Below are positions 53,267-63,469 of a stretch of DNA of 64,000 nucleotides, in pieces. The DNA lies in assembly GCA_018266835.1 (NCBI GenBank), contig JAFDZP010000004.1, positions 342,837 to 406,836 of the forward strand, written 5' to 3'. The notes under the pieces were generated by a model. It searched no databases. It was not told where the DNA came from and saw only the letters and a program-made list of their open reading frames with translations. Within the stretch, counting starts at the first letter, position 1; every line of letters starts with the position of its first letter. Origin of the DNA: Bacteroidota bacterium. Lineage in GTDB: Bacteria; Bacteroidota; Ignavibacteria; Tepidaquicellales; Tepidaquicellaceae. The position numbers and the translations under genes are program-made.

Positions 53267-54913
53267 ATGAAAAAAATTAAGTTTGTAATTGCTCTCTCAC
53301 TGCTGCCTCTTTTGATTGCCTCATGCACTTATTTACCATTCTTCAATAAAGTTAAAAATCAGTTCATACAAAAAGAACGCATTGATGATGCTTCCATTAT
53401 TAATGAGCAGAATAAATTTGATGTGCTTGAAAATAAACTGAAGTTCAGATTTAATATTCCTAAAAAAATTCTTTTCGGAGATGTAACTACTGTGTTCAGA
53501 GTTCTTTCTGATTCACTGAATAAAATCTATCTGAATTTTTATGATAACATGATTATCAATTCTGTTAAATCTAAAAATGAAAATTTAATTTACAATAGAG
53601 ATAACAACTATCTTATAATCGAAAGAAAGTTCAGTAAAAATGATACTGCTGCAATTGAAATAAATTATTCAGGCACTCCCGAAACAGAAGGATTCTCTTC
53701 CTTTGACTTCACAACGATTGGTAAAGCAACAAACGTGTATTCGTTGAGCGAACCAAACTACGCTCCTACATGGTGGCCATGCAAGGACAGAATAGATGAT
53801 AAATTCTTTGTGAGTATTGAAGCGGAATATCCCGATAGTTTAAAGCTTGCAGCACAGGGAAAATTAATTGAAAGAAAAGAAGAGAACGGACTGATAAAAG
53901 AAAAAAGAAAATCTGAATATCCTATTTCAACATATCTCGTCTCACTTAATCTCGGAAAATTTTCTCACTGGTCAGATATATACACAACTCAGGATACATT
54001 ATGCTCAATGCCTGTAAGTTATTATGCTTTTCCTGCCTATGAAGAAGATGCAAGGATTGACTGGGCGCGAACTCCAGAAATGATAAATTTTTATTCATCA
54101 ATTTTCGGTGAGTATCCTTTTGTGAATGAAGGATACGGAATGGCAATGTTCGGATGGATAAACGGTGCAATGGAGCATCAGACAATTTCCAGCATGGGAT
54201 ATAATACTGTAACCGGAAATCAGGTGTTCGATAAAATTGTTGTGCATGAGCTTGCTCACCAGTGGTTTGGTGATGCAGTCACGCCTGTTTCATGGAAGGA
54301 CATCTGGCTGAATGAAGGTTTTGCAACTTACGCTGAAGCGTTATGGGTTGAATATAACGACGGCAAAGTTTCATTATCAAATTATATGAACAGACTTGAT
54401 AACGGTTATTTCTATGGAACACTTTATAATCCCGAAGTAAATTTGTTCGGTCCCACTGTTTATAATAAAGGCGGCTGGTGTTTACATATGCTGAGAGGAG
54501 TAACGGGAGACTCATTATTTTTTGATATTCTGAGAGATTATTACTCACGTTACAAATATAAAAATGCATCGACAACAGATTTCAAAGTTGTATGTGAAAA
54601 AATTTACGGTAAGGAACTTGATTGGTTCTTCAACGAATGGATAATTAAAGGAACGGGGAGACCGGAATACGAGTGTAATCTGAAGCAGAATGGTTCGCGA
54701 TTTGAAATAAATCTTAAACAGATTCAGTCAGACGATGTATATAAAATGCCGGTGACATTCAGAATTGAAACTCAGTCGGATGTTAAGAATTTTACTTTTT
54801 TTAATAACGAGAGAGAACAGGTTTTCACGGGAGAAATTCAGGGCAAAGTGAAAAAATTAACACTCGACCCTGATAATTATATTCTGAAAAAAGTAAAAAA
54901 GGTTACTTACTAA
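53267..54913 (+). CDS. M1-family aminopeptidase lipoprotein
   Basis: The 548-residue protein has a lipoprotein signal (MKKIKFVIALSLLPLLIASC, lipid Cys20). The M1 zinc site is HELAHQWFGD (327-336) with the distal Glu at 350 (WLNEGFATYAE). The substrate-binding motif reads GAMEHQ (300-305), where M1 enzymes usually show G-x-M-E-N. It lacks the long C-terminal helical domain, so it is a short M1 form. It should be anchored in the outer membrane or exposed to the periplasm and trim peptides. It is convergent with the DinB-like gene. Confidence 0.9.
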   Translation: MKKIKFVIALSLLPLLIASCTYLPFFNKVKNQFIQKERIDDASIINEQNKFDVLENKLKFRFNIPKKILFGDVTTVFRVLSDSLNKIYLNFYDNMIINSVKSKNENLIYNRDNNYLIIERKFSKNDTAAIEINYSGTPETEGFSSFDFTTIGKATNVYSLSEPNYAPTWWPCKDRIDDKFFVSIEAEYPDSLKLAAQGKLIERKEENGLIKEKRKSEYPISTYLVSLNLGKFSHWSDIYTTQDTLCSMPVSYYAFPAYEEDARIDWARTPEMINFYSSIFGEYPFVNEGYGMAMFGWINGAMEHQTISSMGYNTVTGNQVFDKIVVHELAHQWFGDAVTPVSWKDIWLNEGFATYAEALWVEYNDGKVSLSNYMNRLDNGYFYGTLYNPEVNLFGPTVYNKGGWCLHMLRGVTGDSLFFDILRDYYSRYKYKNASTTDFKVVCEKIYGKELDWFFNEWIIKGTGRPEYECNLKQNGSRFEINLKQIQSDDVYKMPVTFRIETQSDVKNFTFFNNEREQVFTGEIQGKVKKLTLDPDNYILKKVKKVTY

Positions 54914-54915
54914 AG

Positions 54916-55464
54916 TTACTTTTTAAAATTAGCAATATATCTTTCTTTTAAGATGCTGATGTGATGTTTAGTGTGACCGCTGATTATATAAGCCAATGCG
55001 CGGACAGAAACAGGCGAGCCGTTTGCAGTCCCTCTTAAAGCCAGTCTTTTTTCATCAAGGCTTTTAAACAATTCAATATTTGCTCTTCTCAAAGCCGTAA
55101 ACTCATCAAGTAAAGAGGCCATGCTTCTGTTATCGAAGTTTCCGTTTTTTACATAGAAATTTTCTTCAAATCCTGAAAGCGGAGTTTTATCTTTTCTTGA
55201 AATTCTTAATGCTCTGTATCCGAAAATTCTTTCTGCATCCATAATATGTCCGAGCAGCTCTTTAACGCTCCACTTAGCTTTTGCGTATCTGAAAGTCTGA
55301 TGAGGTGTTGTAACCGAACCGAATGATTTTTTTATAAGCAGAATCTGATTCTCGAGGGATTTTATAACATCGTTATCCGTATTTAAGTCAATATAGTACT
55401 TGTAATATGAGGCGCTTTCGCCTGAAGCAGGTTTTTTCATTTTTGATTTAAAATTTGTAAACAA
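54916..55464 (-). CDS. DinB-like four-helix metal-binding protein
   Basis: The 182-residue protein has DinB-superfamily features: KWSVKELLGHIMDAERIFGYRAL (first metal His) and GHTKHHISILKERY (two more His), making the usual three-His site. DinB_2 proteins include thiol transferases; the thiol is unknown. The ATG at 55440 (MKKPASGES) is an alternative start. It ends 2 bp from the M1 peptidase stop. Confidence 0.8.
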   Translation of the reverse strand: MFTNFKSKMKKPASGESASYYKYYIDLNTDNDVIKSLENQILLIKKSFGSVTTPHQTFRYAKAKWSVKELLGHIMDAERIFGYRALRISRKDKTPLSGFEENFYVKNGNFDNRSMASLLDEFTALRRANIELFKSLDEKRLALRGTANGSPVSVRALAYIISGHTKHHISILKERYIANFKK

Positions 55465-55574
55465 ATTTATGTAATATAATTTTCATTTGAAATTTATTTA
55501 ATCTTTGATAGATTTAAAAATATACATAAGCCCTTATGAAACCTTTTATGGTTTTAAACGTCAAATTAATATAA

Positions 55575-56534
55575 ATGAAAACTAATGTAATAAGAAAAGC
55601 AGGAAAACTTGCCCTAGCTACCAGAATAAAGCTTCTTGCTGAGAAAATGCTTCAGGACGGCTCGGAAATTTACAAGTCTTTGAATATAGATTTTGAACCG
55701 AGATTTTTTGCAGTCTTTTATCTTTTAAAAGATTATCCGTCACTTTCCGTGACTGAAATTGCGCATCATATAGGAATTTCACAGCCTGCGGTAACGCAGA
55801 TTCTGAATTCGATGATCAAAAAAAATCTTGTGAAGATGATAAAAGATAAAGTCGATACAAGAAAAAAAATAATTACGATCTCAAAAAAAGGCGAGGCAAT
55901 GCTTCCGCAGCTTCTGCCGTTATGGAAAGATTTTGAGGAAGGAGTTGGTGAAATTTTTACAAGATCTAATATAAATATTCTTGATGTACTCGATAAAATA
56001 GAAAGCGCAATTGATGAAAAAAGTATTTTTGAAAGAGTTACTGAACGTGTGAAGAATAGACTGAGACAAAACGTAAAAATTATAAAATACAGTCCCGAAT
56101 ACAAAAATTATTTTAAAAATCTGAATCTTGAGTGGTTGAATCATTTTTTTGAGGTCGAACCGGTTGACAGAAAAATTCTGAACAATCCCGAAAGTGAAGT
56201 AATAGATACAGGGGGAATGATTTTTTTTGCATCGATAGACGATGAAATTGTAGGAACATGCGCCATGATAAAAACGGATGATACTTTTGAACTAAGCAAA
56301 ATGGCAGTAACAGAATCTGCAAGAAGCAAACAGGCAGGTCACGTGCTTTGCGAAGCTGCGATAAATTTTGCTAAGGATAAAAAAGTGAAATCGATATTCT
56401 TAAGCACAAGCCCTAAGCTTGCTGCAGCAGTAAATCTTTACACCAAATTCGGATTTATACCCGAGGAAATTTCCGAAAAAAATAAAAAATACAAAAGAGA
56501 TACTTTCAAAATGGTACTTGCACTGGAAAGTTAG
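55575..56534 (+). CDS. MarR-type regulator fused to a GNAT acetyltransferase
   Basis: The 319-residue fusion has a winged-helix MarR domain (~40-150; LSVTEIAHHIGISQPAVTQIL recognition region, wing KVDTRKKIITISKKG). A GNAT domain follows (~165-315; IDDEIVGTCAMI, ELSKMAVTESARSKQAGHVLCEA acetyl-CoA loop, AAVNLYTKFGF). Such fusions are known among bacterial regulators. The target operon may be the S41 peptidase gene 55 bp downstream; that is inference. Confidence 0.88.
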   Translation: MKTNVIRKAGKLALATRIKLLAEKMLQDGSEIYKSLNIDFEPRFFAVFYLLKDYPSLSVTEIAHHIGISQPAVTQILNSMIKKNLVKMIKDKVDTRKKIITISKKGEAMLPQLLPLWKDFEEGVGEIFTRSNINILDVLDKIESAIDEKSIFERVTERVKNRLRQNVKIIKYSPEYKNYFKNLNLEWLNHFFEVEPVDRKILNNPESEVIDTGGMIFFASIDDEIVGTCAMIKTDDTFELSKMAVTESARSKQAGHVLCEAAINFAKDKKVKSIFLSTSPKLAAAVNLYTKFGFIPEEISEKNKKYKRDTFKMVLALES

Positions 56535-56589
56535 TGCGACTACTGAAATGTTCACTTGTCTAATGATTAATACTTAAACTAATTTAAAA

Positions 56590-57918
56590 ATGAAAACTAT
56601 AATCTTAACCTTACTAATTATGCTGGCATTTAAAACGCAGGCACAGCAGATGCCGCCGCAGGTAAAGCTTGATTCCAAAATGAAATCTGAAGCTGTAACA
56701 AATCTCTCAAAAACACTTATTGAAAATTATATATTCCTGGATTCAGCTAAAAAAGTTGAAGCGCTACTAAATGCGAATTTGAAAAACGGTGTCTATGACA
56801 ATATCGAAGATCCCATGCAGTTTGCACAGCAGATAACAAAAGATATTCAGTCAATTACACATGATAAACATTTACGCTTCGGATTTAATCCCGGCATGGC
56901 AGCTGACTTATTAAAAGGCGGCGATGACGACGAGAACAATCCCATTCTTCAGAAGAAATACGAAGAAGAAATGAGACAGGGAAATTTCGGATTTAAGAAA
57001 GTAGAAATCCTTAACGGTAATATTGGCTACTTAGACCTCCGCGGATTTAACGATGCAAGGATTGCTACCGAAACCGGTGCTGCTGCAATGAATTTTCTTT
57101 CTAATGCAAATGCTGTAATAATTGATTTACGAGAGAACGGCGGCGGTGACCCTAACATGGTAAAATTTCTCTGCAGCTATTTATTCGACAGCAAAGTTCA
57201 TCTGAATGATTTATACTACAGAAAGAAAAATGAGACAGAGGAATTCTGGACACTTGAAACAGTTCCAGGTAAAAAACTGACAAACATGGATGTGTATGTG
57301 CTTACTTCTCATTTCACATTCTCCGGAGCGGAAGAGTTCACCTATAATCTTAAAAATCTAAAACGCGCAACTATCATTGGTGAAAATACAGGTGGGGGAG
57401 CAAATCCCGGCGGACCTGTCCGAATTTCTGAAAATTTTATCTGCTTTGTTCCTACAGGAAGAGCAATAAATCCTATTACAAAAACCAACTGGGAAGGAAC
57501 AGGCATTGCTCCCGATATAGAATGTAAAAAAGAAGATGCGCTTACAATTGCACAGATAGAAATTTTTAAGAATCTCATATCAAAATCAAACTCGGAAGAA
57601 CAGAAGCAGCAGTACAAATGGAACATTGAACCTCTCGAAGCAAAATTAAATCCTGTTACTGTATCCTCAGAAGTTTTACAAAAATATGCAGGAGATTACG
57701 GTCCGAGAAAAATTTATTTTGAAAATAATCAGCTGATATATGAAAGACCCGGAGTGCTGGGCAAAACAAAACTTACTCCTATAAGAGCAGATTATTTCAC
57801 TCTTGAAGCAAGAGATAATTTCAGAGTTAAGTTTAATACTGATGCTTCAGGCAATGTTATTTCGTTGACTGGAATGTACTCTGACGGAGTGCAGGAAGAA
57901 AACAAAAAAGAAAAATAA
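56590..57918 (+). CDS. S41-family peptidase (IRBP/Tsp-like)
   Basis: The 442-residue protein has a signal peptide (~1-18), a helical N-terminal domain and the S41 core. DLRGFNDAR and AVIIDLRENGGGDPNMV lead to the nucleophile in VLTSHFTFSGAEEF (Ser in FTFSGAEE), then ENTGGGANPGG. A C-terminal beta domain (~355-440) resembles a lipocalin-like DUF3471-type module. There is no PDZ domain, as in IRBP-like enzymes. It probably cleaves periplasmic peptides. A terminator follows. Confidence 0.88.
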   Translation: MKTIILTLLIMLAFKTQAQQMPPQVKLDSKMKSEAVTNLSKTLIENYIFLDSAKKVEALLNANLKNGVYDNIEDPMQFAQQITKDIQSITHDKHLRFGFNPGMAADLLKGGDDDENNPILQKKYEEEMRQGNFGFKKVEILNGNIGYLDLRGFNDARIATETGAAAMNFLSNANAVIIDLRENGGGDPNMVKFLCSYLFDSKVHLNDLYYRKKNETEEFWTLETVPGKKLTNMDVYVLTSHFTFSGAEEFTYNLKNLKRATIIGENTGGGANPGGPVRISENFICFVPTGRAINPITKTNWEGTGIAPDIECKKEDALTIAQIEIFKNLISKSNSEEQKQQYKWNIEPLEAKLNPVTVSSEVLQKYAGDYGPRKIYFENNQLIYERPGVLGKTKLTPIRADYFTLEARDNFRVKFNTDASGNVISLTGMYSDGVQEENKKEK

Positions 57919-57923
57919 TTTTG

Positions 57924-57950
57924 ATCGCCCGCGAAAGCGGGCGATTTCCT
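57924..57950 (+). terminator. Hairpin terminator with GAAA loop
   Basis: A 9-bp perfect stem (ATCGCCCGC / GCGGGCGAT) capped by GAAA, followed by a T-rich stretch (TTTCCTTT). The U-tract is interrupted, so efficiency may be lower. Confidence 0.65.
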
Positions 57951-58386
57951 TTCAAACTAACCTACTTTTCAAATAAATCCAAAAGTATCGCGAAAATTTT
58001 TTTATCGAAAATAAATAAATGTTAACTCAGAAACTTATTCTTGCATTATGTAAAGTTGATTTTATCTTCATGTTTTCTCTTATATATAATTGAACACAAT
58101 CTGCCTCTTTTTTACTCCATTCTCATGTCAAGTATTTTTTTACTTTTTCTCCCCATTACTACTAATGAAATTTCTATTTTGTAAATTAATTTCTGTAAGA
58201 ATAAATTTATTAGTTTTTATATTCTAAAATTTCGAAAACAAATTTTCGAATCAGAGGGCAGAAAACTAATAATATTCAAACAGATTTAAAATATTTCTCA
58301 CTTGAATTTATCCCCTCAAAACATAAAATTTATACTAAACTTCAAAGAAAAATTATAGCTCTTTATACCTCATTTAACCACACTTA
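57951..58386. other. AT-rich intergenic region, nothing found
   Basis: Very AT-rich, with no ORF, tRNA or strong hairpin beyond a short AATTTTCGAA-type inverted pair near 58230-58250. The promoter of the large subtilase must lie here, but no box with correct spacing is clear. Confidence 0.5.
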
Positions 58387-61300
58387 ATGTCTTTTTATCA
58401 TTCGTATCACTATAAGAAGTTAGCAGTAATAGTTTTGTTTTTTATTTTCACCGCTTTCTCATTCTCCTCATTTGCGCAGACTTCACAGGTGATTATAAAG
58501 CTGAAGCAAAACGCTCCGCAGGAATTATTGAATTCATTCAAAAATAATTCTCTTCGTTCCGATAAATATACTCTTACAAAAACTCTTGCTAAATTTAATG
58601 TTACCGATTCGAAATCTTTAACTGAAAAAATTCCTGCTGCAACATTGTTGAATTCTGCTATTGGACTCGATAGAATTTTCATTCTGAGTGTATCTAAAAA
58701 TGTTTCCGATAATCTTGTTTCAGTTCTCTCTAAAAATGAATTTGTTGAATACATAGAAACAAACAGAATTCTTAAAGTTGAAAATATCTCCGATGACCCG
58801 AACGACACTTACTATTCAAATCAATATTATCTTCCTATAATAGGAATGAATACTGCATGGGGAATTACGCAGGGAGATTCTAATCTTGTAGTGGGAGTTG
58901 TAGATACAGGTTTAGATTTTCTCCATCCGGATTTGCAGAATTCTTTTAAATTGAATTACGGTGAAATGGGACTTGATGCACTCAGCAGAGACAAACGTTC
59001 CAACGGAATTGACGATGATGGAAATGGTTTTACTGATGACTGGCGGGGTTGGGATTTTACCGATGAACCTTTTACAGGTGATCCGAGAAGAGGGGACTAT
59101 CTTACTCCAGATAATGACCCTACAGATGACAATAAAAATTCTCACGGCACAGCGGTAACAGGAATTATAAATGCTTCATTCAATAACGCACTCGGAATTT
59201 CTTCAATAGCTCCTAAGTGCAAAGTACTTGTGCTGCGCGCATTTGATGCAGAAGGATATGGTGAAGAAGATGATGTTGCAAGCGCAGTTCTTTATGGAAT
59301 TTCACAGGGAGTAAAAATTTTTAATTTCAGTTTCGGTGATTATGTGTACAGCAATCTTTTGAAAGATGTTGTAAAATTTGCTTACTCAAAAAATGTAACA
59401 ATAGTTTGCTCGGCAGGTAACGACGGAACGGACAGACTGCATTATCCGTCTGCATATGATGAAGTAATTTCAGTGGCAGCTTCTGCTCCCGATGATGCAA
59501 GATTTTCATCTTCTTCCTATGGGGCGACGGTTGATATATACGCTCCCGGCTTTAATATTTTTACAACAATGCGCAGAGGTAAAGGCAGCACACAATACGG
59601 CGGGGACTATGACTATATAAACGGAACATCTTTTTCATCTCCAATAATTGTCGGTGTAGCGGCATTGATGAAATCAGTAAATCCGAATCTTACCAATGAA
59701 GAAATAAGAGGAATACTTGTTGCTAACACTGCTTTGTTCCCAAATCAAAACGGATGGAATAATTTATATTCATCCGGAAGAGTAGATGCGTTTAAGTCAT
59801 TACAGAATGTTTCGTATCCTTCCATTGCAAGAATTCATTTTCCTTTTCAGGATTATACAACTTTCAGAGATACTGTTCCTATTTGTATTTCCGCAGCGTC
59901 ACCCTTGCTGCAGTCATACTCAATTTATTATTCGGTAGGATATCAGAGCGAGAACTGGATTCCGCTTCTAACAAATCAGGCATCACAGGTACTGAATGAC
60001 ACAGTTTACAGGTGGAATATTTCTTCTCTGCCGGATACTGCATATACATTGCGCCTGGCAATTAATAGTAATTCAGGAAGAACAATTGAGCACCGTCAGG
60101 TAATTTTCAAAGATAAAAATCCCCCGCAGATTTCCGGTATTACATCTGGAAGTATCATAGATAAAAATACTACATCTGAGCTGATTGCATTCAGCACGAA
60201 TAAAAGAACGCTCGGTAAAATTTATTATAAAAGAAAAAATGTAAGCGAGCCGTTTAATTTTATACTGGCTGATGTAGGCACTCCTAACATAGGATTTATT
60301 TCAGAAGTACATTACGGAATTATCAGCAGTGATAATTTATCACCGGGCACTGAATACGAGTATTACATTGAAGCGCAATCGCTTAACGGAAAGACGGTAA
60401 CATTTACTGATTCACTTTTTTCGTTTATAGCGGGTAATCAGATTAACCAATACGGGTACAGCAAAAAACCTTATTCATTATTCAATGCACAGTCATGTTA
60501 TTCTATAGTTGATATAAATGGAAACGGGCAAAAGGATATTTTACTAAACGATATTAAGAATAATCTGAAGCTTAATGCATATCAGTTCTCAGGCGGTAGC
60601 TTCTCTAGAATTTCAAATAATAACTGGGGCGATTACAAAGTAGCGCGTGATATAGCCGATATAAACGGAGACGGTAAGTTTGATTTGCTTACATCCCAGC
60701 AGAGAAACGGATTTCTTTATACTCAATCTTCTACTACATCAATGCCCGACGTATTGATATGGAGTGATTCTTCCAATAATAATTTCTGGTCAGGGAGGAT
60801 TGCAGAGACTGACGGCGATAACAAAAAAGAAATACTCGGCTTTGGCGATAAAAATTTTGCTTTAAGAATTATAGAAAACACCGGCGGAAATAATTTTGTT
60901 GAGAGTGCAAAGCTGCCTTATTACCGTTCAGGTGAGCTGCTCTCAGAAGCAAGTTCGCAGAATGTTATCGTTGAGGATTTTTTCAATAACGGTAAGAAGG
61001 AAATAGTTTTTACAAACTCATTTGAATCTTACTCGACCGATTTACCTCAGACTGCAATAATGGTATATGCAAATACCGGTGATAACACTTACGCGAAAAT
61101 ATTTGTAGATAGTACATACCGCTCCATCAGAGCAGATAATATTATCTCAGGTGATTTTGACGGAGATGGGGTAAAGGAGTTTGCAGTAGGTTCAGTCAGC
61201 AACAACAACGACCTGCTCCAGTACTATGAGCTGCTTGTATATAAACCTGTCGGAAATACTTTCCAGTTGTGGGATGTAGTGGATATAAACGGATATAAAT

Positions 61301-62721
61301 CTTACGTGGAGACTTCAACCCGTTCAGGTGATGTAGATGCCGATGGCAAGGATGAAATTTTAGTTAACACCGGAACGAACTTTTATATACTGAAATATAA
61401 TTCTGCCAAACAGCATATCGAACCTGTTTATTTCATGGGAGATATAAATACCGTTAATCAGATTGTATATGACTTCGACGGCAACGGTGTGAATGAAATC
61501 GGTTTGAACACGGTGAACGATACATTGTTCTTCTACGAGAAGAATACGAATTATACGGGACCTGCAACTCCCGGCAACATTAATGCATACAGCACGGACT
61601 CCAATGCAGTGCAGATAGATTTTGCAGCGGTGCAGGGAGTAAACTATTATAAAATTTACAGAGCTAATACAGATTCAAATCAGAATTTTGTTTTGTATGA
61701 TTCTGTTACAACTCCGCTGTACAAAGATATAAACGTAACGAACAGAAAAAATTATTATTACAAAATTTCTTCTGTATCAACATCGGCAGGATACAAAGAA
61801 AGTTATTTATCAAATGCAGTCAAAGCTTATGTTCATAATAAGGCAAAGATTGTTTCTGCGAAGTCAGAGAACAACGGTTACATAAGTGTGAAGCTGTCGG
61901 AGAATATTCAGTCAGTCATCCCCAACATGAATTCATTTGTACTCGCAGGAGTTGGTAATCCCGATAACATTGCAATAAAAAATTCAAATGAATATCTGCT
62001 GATTTATAATAACAGATTAGCGAACGGAAATTATAGTCTGAATGCAGTTGGTCTCAGGGATTTTTATAATTCTCCTGTGGATTCATCATCAGTAAGTTTT
62101 GCAGTCGCTCAGTTTGATTCAGTGAAGTTCTTTATAAAGTCAGTTGCGCTTATTGATAAGTATAAACTGAAAGTTGAATTTAATATGCCGGTTGATTCCA
62201 CAACGGGATTTAACCGAGGCAATTACAATGTTACTCCGTTTGATATAGGAGTGAACAGTATTTCGTTCGATGCAAACCGTTCGATAATCTATCTTAATCT
62301 CGAGAACAAAGCAGTTATAGGAGCCACAGGGAAGACATACATACTTGCAGTGAAGAATGTGTACTCTTCAAGCGGAGTGAAGCTTGTAGAGGGTGCTGGA
62401 GGCAGCTTCGGGCTGATATTCAATAAGGAAGATCTGAAAGATGCTTATGTATATCCTAATCCGTGGAATCCAAATCTCGGGCAGGATTATATTACCTTTG
62501 CAAATCTTACAGTCTCAGCGAACATAAAGATATACGATCTGAACGGTAATTTTATAGCTGAAATAGACGAAAAGGACGGTAACGGCGGCGCTGAGTGGAA
62601 TTTAACGGATAGGGCAGGAACGAAAGTCGCTTCCGGAATTTATATATTCAGGGCATCAGGTAAGAATTCGCAAGGCGCAGATGTAGATGAGAAGATAGGA
62701 AAGTTTGTGATAGTGAGGTGA
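58387..62721 (+). CDS. Large S8 subtilase with FG-GAP-like repeats and T9SS sorting domain
   Basis: The 1444-residue exoprotein has a signal peptide (~1-31), a propeptide (~33-130) and an S8 domain with Asp173 (VVDTGLDFLHPD), His253 (NSHGTAVTG) and Ser415 (INGTSFSSP). After Ig/FN3-like segments comes a propeller-like stretch at ~700-1060 with several DxNGDGxxD/DFDGDGVKE calcium-type repeats (FG-GAP/VCBS). Two more beta domains follow. The last ~95 residues are a T9SS sorting domain (VYPNPWNPN, IKIYDLNGNFI, ASGIYIFRA, GKFVIVR). It is probably a surface or released protease. The gene is isolated. Confidence 0.92.
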   Translation: MSFYHSYHYKKLAVIVLFFIFTAFSFSSFAQTSQVIIKLKQNAPQELLNSFKNNSLRSDKYTLTKTLAKFNVTDSKSLTEKIPAATLLNSAIGLDRIFILSVSKNVSDNLVSVLSKNEFVEYIETNRILKVENISDDPNDTYYSNQYYLPIIGMNTAWGITQGDSNLVVGVVDTGLDFLHPDLQNSFKLNYGEMGLDALSRDKRSNGIDDDGNGFTDDWRGWDFTDEPFTGDPRRGDYLTPDNDPTDDNKNSHGTAVTGIINASFNNALGISSIAPKCKVLVLRAFDAEGYGEEDDVASAVLYGISQGVKIFNFSFGDYVYSNLLKDVVKFAYSKNVTIVCSAGNDGTDRLHYPSAYDEVISVAASAPDDARFSSSSYGATVDIYAPGFNIFTTMRRGKGSTQYGGDYDYINGTSFSSPIIVGVAALMKSVNPNLTNEEIRGILVANTALFPNQNGWNNLYSSGRVDAFKSLQNVSYPSIARIHFPFQDYTTFRDTVPICISAASPLLQSYSIYYSVGYQSENWIPLLTNQASQVLNDTVYRWNISSLPDTAYTLRLAINSNSGRTIEHRQVIFKDKNPPQISGITSGSIIDKNTTSELIAFSTNKRTLGKIYYKRKNVSEPFNFILADVGTPNIGFISEVHYGIISSDNLSPGTEYEYYIEAQSLNGKTVTFTDSLFSFIAGNQINQYGYSKKPYSLFNAQSCYSIVDINGNGQKDILLNDIKNNLKLNAYQFSGGSFSRISNNNWGDYKVARDIADINGDGKFDLLTSQQRNGFLYTQSSTTSMPDVLIWSDSSNNNFWSGRIAETDGDNKKEILGFGDKNFALRIIENTGGNNFVESAKLPYYRSGELLSEASSQNVIVEDFFNNGKKEIVFTNSFESYSTDLPQTAIMVYANTGDNTYAKIFVDSTYRSIRADNIISGDFDGDGVKEFAVGSVSNNNDLLQYYELLVYKPVGNTFQLWDVVDINGYKSYVETSTRSGDVDADGKDEILVNTGTNFYILKYNSAKQHIEPVYFMGDINTVNQIVYDFDGNGVNEIGLNTVNDTLFFYEKNTNYTGPATPGNINAYSTDSNAVQIDFAAVQGVNYYKIYRANTDSNQNFVLYDSVTTPLYKDINVTNRKNYYYKISSVSTSAGYKESYLSNAVKAYVHNKAKIVSAKSENNGYISVKLSENIQSVIPNMNSFVLAGVGNPDNIAIKNSNEYLLIYNNRLANGNYSLNAVGLRDFYNSPVDSSSVSFAVAQFDSVKFFIKSVALIDKYKLKVEFNMPVDSTTGFNRGNYNVTPFDIGVNSISFDANRSIIYLNLENKAVIGATGKTYILAVKNVYSSSGVKLVEGAGGSFGLIFNKEDLKDAYVYPNPWNPNLGQDYITFANLTVSANIKIYDLNGNFIAEIDEKDGNGGAEWNLTDRAGTKVASGIYIFRASGKNSQGADVDEKIGKFVIVR

Positions 62722-63424
62722 TTGATTAACCAAGAGGACACAGAGATATTCACAAAGAACACAGAGAAAAACAAAATAGATCAGAATAAACAAACACCCC
62801 TACGTCTCAAACCCCTGTTTGGGACGTAGAAATGATAAAGAATTATAATCAATTAATCGCGTTATAAACTCTATACCCTTCCTTACCAAGGAGGGGTAGG
62901 GGTGGTTTAACAAAAGATATGTTTCATAAATACATATAATCCCTTCTGGCTCCCCTTTATAAAAAGGATGAATAATAAAATACCTCCAATATGTTCTCTC
63001 ACGATACAAACTAAGTTGTTCCTTTTTTATTCCCGCGCATTATCTTAAAGCAAAAAACAGATAAAATTTTCATTTAATTTTTTAAAAAATTTCTAAAGTT
63101 TGTCAAATTTGTGTAAAATTTTTTTTAATCAAAAAAATCCTGTGTTTTCTGTTTATCTCAATCCATGATCTTTCTGGTTAAATAAAAGCCGCAGCATCAC
63201 AGTTTTTATTTCGCAAATAGCTGTAATTTTGCAGAAAATTAACATACTGATAACACATAATTAAAGTATAAATATTACCGTTCACAGAATTTGAACTTTT
63301 ATCATTTTGCAGTAGTTATACATCGTACACCATCGTTTTTTATTCATAATCAGAGCGCATTCTAACTTTTCGGATAGCAGGTCTATCCCAAAATTTGTGC
63401 CTAAAAGAAATTACATATTCTTAT
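62722..63424. other. Intergenic region with repeat remnants before the rRNA operon
   Basis: It contains a degenerate direct repeat (GACACAGAGATATTCACA / GAACACAGAG), a 13-bp inverted repeat at 62800-62829 and a hairpin CCTTCCTT / AAGGAGGG (62877-62884 / 62888-62895). The hairpin region translates to HPYPSLVRKG, a common artefact of dispersed repeats. I see no gene. Confidence 0.5.
62800..62829. repeat. Inverted repeat
   Basis: Thirteen-bp arms with one G-T pair (CTACGTCTCAAAC / GTTTGGGACGTAG) and loop CCCT. There is no T-run, and it lies 79 bp after the subtilase stop. Confidence 0.6.
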
Positions 63425-63432
63425 TATATTTG
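63425..63432 (+). promoter_or_regulatory. Upstream rRNA promoter, -7 box
   Basis: TATATTTG matches TAnnTTTG. It is followed by TAATTC, as at the second promoter. No clear TTG stands 20 nt upstream (the nearest TTTG is 27 nt away), so it is probably the weaker site. Confidence 0.5.
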
Positions 63433-63469
63433 TAATTCAATCGAAAACGCATCAAAAGTTACACAGAAA

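Noticed and set aside
62800..63009. 69-codon minus-strand ORF before the rRNA operon
   Set aside because: It reads through dispersed repeats (HPYPSLVRKG is a typical artefact) and has no initiation signal.
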